A stretch of DNA of 50,741 nt, taken from the NCBI GenBank assembly GCA_020349905.1, contig CP070702.1:1451809-1502549 (forward strand). The letters are read 5' to 3'. The position numbers and the translations under genes are program-made. Positions within the stretch are counted from its first letter, which is position 1, and every line of letters begins with the position of its first letter. Below, one piece after another: positions 46,600 to 50,741 of the stretch. The notes beneath the pieces were generated by a model, which was not told the DNA's origin, did no database searches, and saw only the letters and a program-made list of their open reading frames with translations. Origin of the DNA: Candidatus Eiseniibacteriota bacterium. Lineage in GTDB: Bacteria; Eisenbacteria; RBG-16-71-46; JAFGJU01.

Positions 46600-49500
46600 A
46601 TGAATAGACTCCCCAAACTCGGTCCCGCGCTTCTTCTCCTCCTCCTGCTGGCGACTCCCGCTCCCGGAGACGACTCCAGCCTGTGGAGGTGGTCCTCACA
46701 GGGCACGTCGATTTCTCGCCCGACCCTGCTTGGGTCCCCTGACGCCCTGCTTGTTCCCCTTCATCACCTGCTGGCCGTGAGGCCCAGCCTCTCCATGACG
46801 AACATCGAACTCTGGGTGGACTTCGAGTCGGATTCAGTGAGGCAGACTACCTCCGTGCTGGGGGTGGACGTCGTGCCTCCTGTTTCCTCCTCCATCGCTC
46901 ACTACGCCAGCATGGTCGGCCGCGACAGGAGGACGACTCTCTGGAGGAGGGAGGCGCGCAAAGGCATAAGAGACGTCTCGGACGCGGGGCGAAGAGGGGG
47001 ACTGTTCAGCGTGGACCTTCCCATCCAGTTTCCCAGAGCGGTACAGGCGATTGTGGGTAAGGGTAAACCCAACTTAAGGGTAACGGGAAGCGAGACCATC
47101 GCGTTCAGCGGACAGAGCAACTGGACGGTGGGACAGCAGTACAGCGAGTACGGCAAGCAGAGCAAGTTTCCGCGTCTCGACATGCGGCAGGACCTGGTCG
47201 TCAAGCTGGACGGCACGATCGGGGAGAAGATAGACGTGGACTGGGACCAGAGCAGTGCCGCCCGCACCGAACTCCAAAACAGAATAAGGATAAGATACAG
47301 AGGCTACGACGACGAGATAATCCAGAGCGTGGACCTCGGCAACACGAACCTCTCCATTCCGAATACCCAGTACGTCAGCTACTCGGGGACCCACGAGGGC
47401 CTGTTCGGCATCAAATCGGTCGCCAAGCTGGGCAGCGTGGACCTGACCATGATTGCCAGCAAGCAGGAGGGCAAGCCGGACAAGCAGCGGATAGTCGGTG
47501 GCGCCAAGACTGTCCAGAAGCAAATAAGCGACCTCGACCAGAGCAAGCGCACGTATTTCTTTCTGGACGTGCCTGAGTTCGGAAAGCCAGTGAGCCTCAT
47601 AGACGTCGCGAGTGTGGAAGTCTTCATCGACGACCTGAACGGATACAATAACGAGAAGGGGACAATTCCCGGAGTGGCGTACCTCTTCAAGTCCAACGGC
47701 ACGAAGGACACGACCTATTTCGTCGGTAATTTCGACAAGAAGCTTCCGGAAGAGCATTATCGGTTCGAATATTTCTACGGTCCCTACTTTCCAGTTCTGG
47801 TCATAGAGGGAGCGCTTCCGTCCAATCACGTCCTGGCCGTATCTTACAGAGAGGTCGTGGGAGGCGTTCCTCGCCAGATAGGTAATCCTGATCCCTTTGC
47901 GCTCGAACTGAAGATGATCGTCCCGCCAGACGACGAGCTGGAGCTGGACCTGACCAAGGGCAGGTGGGCTGCTCTTCGCAAACACGAGCTCAGGAACGTC
48001 TACTTCCTCGGCTCCGAAGCCATAATACCTGAGAGCTTCAGGCTGACCGTGAAGAGGCGGAGCGGTGGGGCGGGCGTGGACGAAGAAGCTCTGAACGAGA
48101 TTCCTTACATCCAGATCCTGGGCCTGGACAGACGAGGGCCCACGGCCAACACGCCCCCGGACGGGCTCATCGACGAAGACTACATAGATCTGAGCAGGGG
48201 CATACTGCTCTTCCCGGACATGCAACCTTTCGCTCCCGATTCGTTCGACATTCACGCCTGGAACCCCTGGGCCAGGCCGGACACGTTGAGGGGCGACGAG
48301 GGCAACGCCAACATCTACACCAAGAAATTTCCGAAGTATTATCTCGACACCCGGTTCTACCTGGATGTGGAGTACAAGAGCCCCCAGACAACCTTCTATC
48401 TGGGCTGGAACATCCTCGAAGATTCCGAGGTGGTCACGCTGAACGGGATGAGGCTGCAGAAGGGGACTGACTACACCATCGATTACGACATAGGGGAGCT
48501 GAGACTCCTCACTCCCGCCGCACTGGAGCCAACGGCTGACGTCTCGGTGGATTTCTCGAGGGCTTCGCTCTTCGGGCTCTCGAAAACGCTTCTGGGCGTC
48601 TCCAGCCAGTACAAGCCCACGGACGAGTTCTCGCTCGCCACAACGTGGCTCTACGAGAGCAAGGGAACCATGGAAGAAAGGCCCAGGCTCGACCAGGAGC
48701 CGTCGAGGACCATCGTGGGAGGCGTGAGCGGAGCCTTCAAACTCACTCCCACGCTGATGACGAGCCTGGTGGACGCCCTGCCCCTGGTGGAGACGAGGGA
48801 GATGTCGAGTCTTTCGGTGTCCGGTGAGTTCGGCATAAGCGTTCCGAACCCGAATACGAGAAACGAAGTGTACATAGACGACATGGAAGGGAACAAGGAG
48901 ACCAGGCCGCTCGGGCTCCTGCGCTCCCAGTGGCGCCTGAGCAGCCTGCCGGAGGAACCGACACTTCTCGTCCAGCCTGCCGGGCGCAGGGCACTCTGGT
49001 GGTACAACCTGCATCCCGAGTTCAACCGGGAGAACGTTGTGCGCGAGGGCGACCTTTTTCCCGAGCGCTCCCCTGAGGAGAGAGAAAGGGTCATCACGGC
49101 ACTCGAGCTTTACGTCGCGCAGACGGGCGGTTGGCACGGTCTCACCCAGATCTTCTCGTGGCTCGGAGAGGACTTCACGGAGATGCAGAACATCGAAATA
49201 TGGGTGAACGACTTCGGGCAGGGCCGCGAGCTGGCCAGGGAGATCAAGATAGATTTCGGGCTGATGAGCGAAGACGCCATGTGGAGTCCCGACAGCCTCC
49301 CCAACTCGCGTTTAGACACGGAGGACAAGAACAGAAACGGAATCCTCGACCTGGCTCCCGTAGACGAGGACACCGGGCTCGACGGGAAAGCAAAGAACAG
49401 TTCCGGTGACACTCAGGAAGACGACTACTGGTACAAACCTGAAACGCCTACCGACTTCTCTCACATAAACGGCACCGAGGGGAACAGGATGATATCTTCC

Positions 49501-50741
49501 CACCCCACTCCTGACACGGAGGACCTGGACGGGGACGGGATTCTGGATACCCGGCAGGACTACTTCGAGTACACCATCAGCCTGGCTCAAGACAGCAGGT
49601 ATCAGGTCAGGGACAACGGCAACGGTTGGAGACTCTTCCGAGTTCCCCTGTCCGACACCGCGGTGGTGACGGTGGGCCAGCCGCGCTGGGACAACATCAA
49701 GCACGCCCGCCTGTGGATGGACGGGTTCGTGGAGGGCTCCAAGCTTCAGCTGGGCGGATTTGAGGTAGTGGGGAACAGGTGGATAATCGGCCCCATTGCC
49801 AACGAGGAGTCCTTGGCCCAGGGCGAGCGCTTGTACATCGGAGTCATAAACAACAAGGAGCACGGGGACATCTACCAACCTCCTCCCATCGAGATAGGTG
49901 AAGAGAACAGGATTCCCAAGAAGGAACAATCCCTGGTGCTGTCGGCAAAGAACCTGTTTCCGTCCGACACCGTCTCCGCGTACAAATCGTTCGCCGGTGG
50001 CAGTGACTACACGCAGTACGAGACGCTCAGGTTCTGGGTCAGGGGCAGCTCCGACTCCCTCATGTACTTCTTTCGTTTCGGGACGGACAGCCTGAACTTC
50101 TACGAGTACTCTACACCGGTGCCCACCTCGTGGGAATCGCGTGAGTTCAAGCTGGAAGACCTGAGCATCGTGAAACTGGACATGTCCACCAGCACGACGG
50201 ACACTACTCTCTACCTACCGGACGGGGGCTGGTTCAGGCTTCGAGGCCGGCCTTCGTTTACGAAGATACAGAGGATAACCACGGGTCTGGTCAACGTGTC
50301 GGAGAGGACGGGTTCGACCATGGTGGCTTCCGACAGCGTGTGGGTAGACGAATTGAGGCTTACGAACGTCAAGAAGGAGATGGGAACAGCCAGGAGGGTG
50401 TTCGCGGAGGCCAAGTTCGCTGACTTTCTTTCCGTGTCCTCGCACCTCGAACAGAGGGACGAGGACTTTCTTTCGATAGGGCGCACCAGGGGCAGCGGCC
50501 GTCGCAGCAGCTCGTACACGGTCTCAGGTGTGATGGCCGTGCACAAATTTCTGCCAAAGGACGTGTTTAACATTCCGTTCAATTTCTCCCTCTCCGAGAG
50601 GAAGGAGATTCCCAAGTTCAGGACCGGTGACGACATCATCCTGACAAAGGAGCACGAGGAAGTTCAGACGACCAAGATCACGACGAGGACGTTCGGTGGG
50701 GGCTTCAGGAAGCTGCCCTCCCCGAATAAGTGGCTCAGGCA
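46600..50741 (+). CDS. sprA: SprA/Sov-like type IX secretion translocon, N-terminal part
   Basis: First 1380 codons of a giant outer-membrane protein; the frame is still open at the window end. Signal peptide 1-24 (ALLLLLLLATPAPG). Landmarks of SprA proteins: KFPRLDMRQDLVVKLDGTIG with VDWDQSS, RIRYRGYDDEIIQSVDLGNT, YEYTISL-type strands, and the calcium-like insert DTEDKNRNGILDLAPVDEDT with NGTEGN further on. SprA forms the 36-strand translocon barrel of the type IX secretion system in Bacteroidetes. Its cargo tails are seen in two secreted proteins in this window. Near ATG 46600 the Shine-Dalgarno is weak (AAGGAA 17 bp upstream). Confidence 0.9.
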   Translation, partial: MNRLPKLGPALLLLLLLATPAPGDDSSLWRWSSQGTSISRPTLLGSPDALLVPLHHLLAVRPSLSMTNIELWVDFESDSVRQTTSVLGVDVVPPVSSSIAHYASMVGRDRRTTLWRREARKGIRDVSDAGRRGGLFSVDLPIQFPRAVQAIVGKGKPNLRVTGSETIAFSGQSNWTVGQQYSEYGKQSKFPRLDMRQDLVVKLDGTIGEKIDVDWDQSSAARTELQNRIRIRYRGYDDEIIQSVDLGNTNLSIPNTQYVSYSGTHEGLFGIKSVAKLGSVDLTMIASKQEGKPDKQRIVGGAKTVQKQISDLDQSKRTYFFLDVPEFGKPVSLIDVASVEVFIDDLNGYNNEKGTIPGVAYLFKSNGTKDTTYFVGNFDKKLPEEHYRFEYFYGPYFPVLVIEGALPSNHVLAVSYREVVGGVPRQIGNPDPFALELKMIVPPDDELELDLTKGRWAALRKHELRNVYFLGSEAIIPESFRLTVKRRSGGAGVDEEALNEIPYIQILGLDRRGPTANTPPDGLIDEDYIDLSRGILLFPDMQPFAPDSFDIHAWNPWARPDTLRGDEGNANIYTKKFPKYYLDTRFYLDVEYKSPQTTFYLGWNILEDSEVVTLNGMRLQKGTDYTIDYDIGELRLLTPAALEPTADVSVDFSRASLFGLSKTLLGVSSQYKPTDEFSLATTWLYESKGTMEERPRLDQEPSRTIVGGVSGAFKLTPTLMTSLVDALPLVETREMSSLSVSGEFGISVPNPNTRNEVYIDDMEGNKETRPLGLLRSQWRLSSLPEEPTLLVQPAGRRALWWYNLHPEFNRENVVREGDLFPERSPEERERVITALELYVAQTGGWHGLTQIFSWLGEDFTEMQNIEIWVNDFGQGRELAREIKIDFGLMSEDAMWSPDSLPNSRLDTEDKNRNGILDLAPVDEDTGLDGKAKNSSGDTQEDDYWYKPETPTDFSHINGTEGNRMISSHPTPDTEDLDGDGILDTRQDYFEYTISLAQDSRYQVRDNGNGWRLFRVPLSDTAVVTVGQPRWDNIKHARLWMDGFVEGSKLQLGGFEVVGNRWIIGPIANEESLAQGERLYIGVINNKEHGDIYQPPPIEIGEENRIPKKEQSLVLSAKNLFPSDTVSAYKSFAGGSDYTQYETLRFWVRGSSDSLMYFFRFGTDSLNFYEYSTPVPTSWESREFKLEDLSIVKLDMSTSTTDTTLYLPDGGWFRLRGRPSFTKIQRITTGLVNVSERTGSTMVASDSVWVDELRLTNVKKEMGTARRVFAEAKFADFLSVSSHLEQRDEDFLSIGRTRGSGRRSSSYTVSGVMAVHKFLPKDVFNIPFNFSLSERKEIPKFRTGDDIILTKEHEEVQTTKITTRTFGGGFRKLPSPNKWLR

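Noticed and set aside
47074..49137. 687-residue open frame antisense to sprA
   Set aside because: It mirrors codon bias of the GC-rich sense gene; no start signal, and the product is low in recognisable domains, while sprA sense coding is clear.
1..50741. tRNA, rRNA, CRISPR, prophage or insertion-sequence features
   Set aside because: I found no cloverleaf-like genes, no regularly spaced identical repeats, no transposase, integrase or phage genes; a tRNAscan/Infernal run would be needed to be certain about RNA genes.

Overview
The window is about 50.7 kb of GC-rich bacterial DNA that uses AGG/AGA and ATA codons heavily. It is gene-dense: about 40 protein genes, no rRNA or tRNA that I could recognise, no CRISPR array and no insertion sequence. 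The gene content points to an uncultivated, probably anaerobic, Gram-negative member of the FCB (Fibrobacteres-Chlorobi-Bacteroidetes) side of the tree. The signs are a SprA-type type IX secretion translocon gene, two secreted proteins ending in the PNPFN-type C-terminal sorting domain, LptF/LptG, ferredoxin-dependent 2-oxoacid oxidation, and a heterodisulfide-reductase-like complex. I cannot name the phylum from sequence alone.

Layout, left to right. 1-1681: succinyl-CoA synthetase (sucC end, sucD) and ndk. 1839-8799: the classic yceD-rpmF-plsX-fabH-fabD-fabG-acpP-fabF-rnc fatty-acid/phospholipid operon. 8883-10043: an acyl-CoA dehydrogenase. 10063-10254: about 60-bp degenerate repeats. 10247-12152 (minus): an OmpP1/FadL/PorV-like outer-membrane protein and a CxxCH lipoprotein. 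12414-18601: an S9 peptidase, glutamate dehydrogenase and an eight-repeat secreted protein. 18742-25451: an orphan Fe-S protein, an M28 peptidase carrying a seven-repeat propeller insertion, an unusual class III aminotransferase and a surface protein with an IPTL-CTERM-like tail. 25962-28637: ECF sigma factor, zinc-finger anti-sigma factor, and an HtrA-like protein that has lost all three catalytic residues. 28871-35986: a DUF4837-like lipoprotein, a TPR protein, efp, accB-pilT-accC, comB and thiD2. 36111-38703 (minus): lptF-lptG. 39039-46380 (minus): korDABC-mvhD-hdrCB-hdrA-zinc ribbon. 46600 to the end: the N-terminal 1380 codons of sprA.

The most important observation is that hdrA is split by one in-frame TGA exactly at the second Cys of a conserved CxxC motif, followed by a hairpin with a GGUC loop that looks like a bacterial SECIS element. 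I read it as a selenocysteine-containing HdrA (CxxU). It is the electron-handling core of an operon that begins with a 2-oxoacid:ferredoxin oxidoreductase and contains no hydrogenase subunit. The Kor product succinyl-CoA would feed SucCD, and Ndk equilibrates the nucleotide made there.

A second theme is envelope biology: type IX secretion parts and cargo, a second (CTERM) sorting signal, LPS export, and a sigma/anti-sigma/pseudoprotease module that could sense envelope state. Ten strong sigma-70-type promoters were found (TTGACA-like -35, mostly 17-bp spacer), and eight of them carry an extended -10 TGn.
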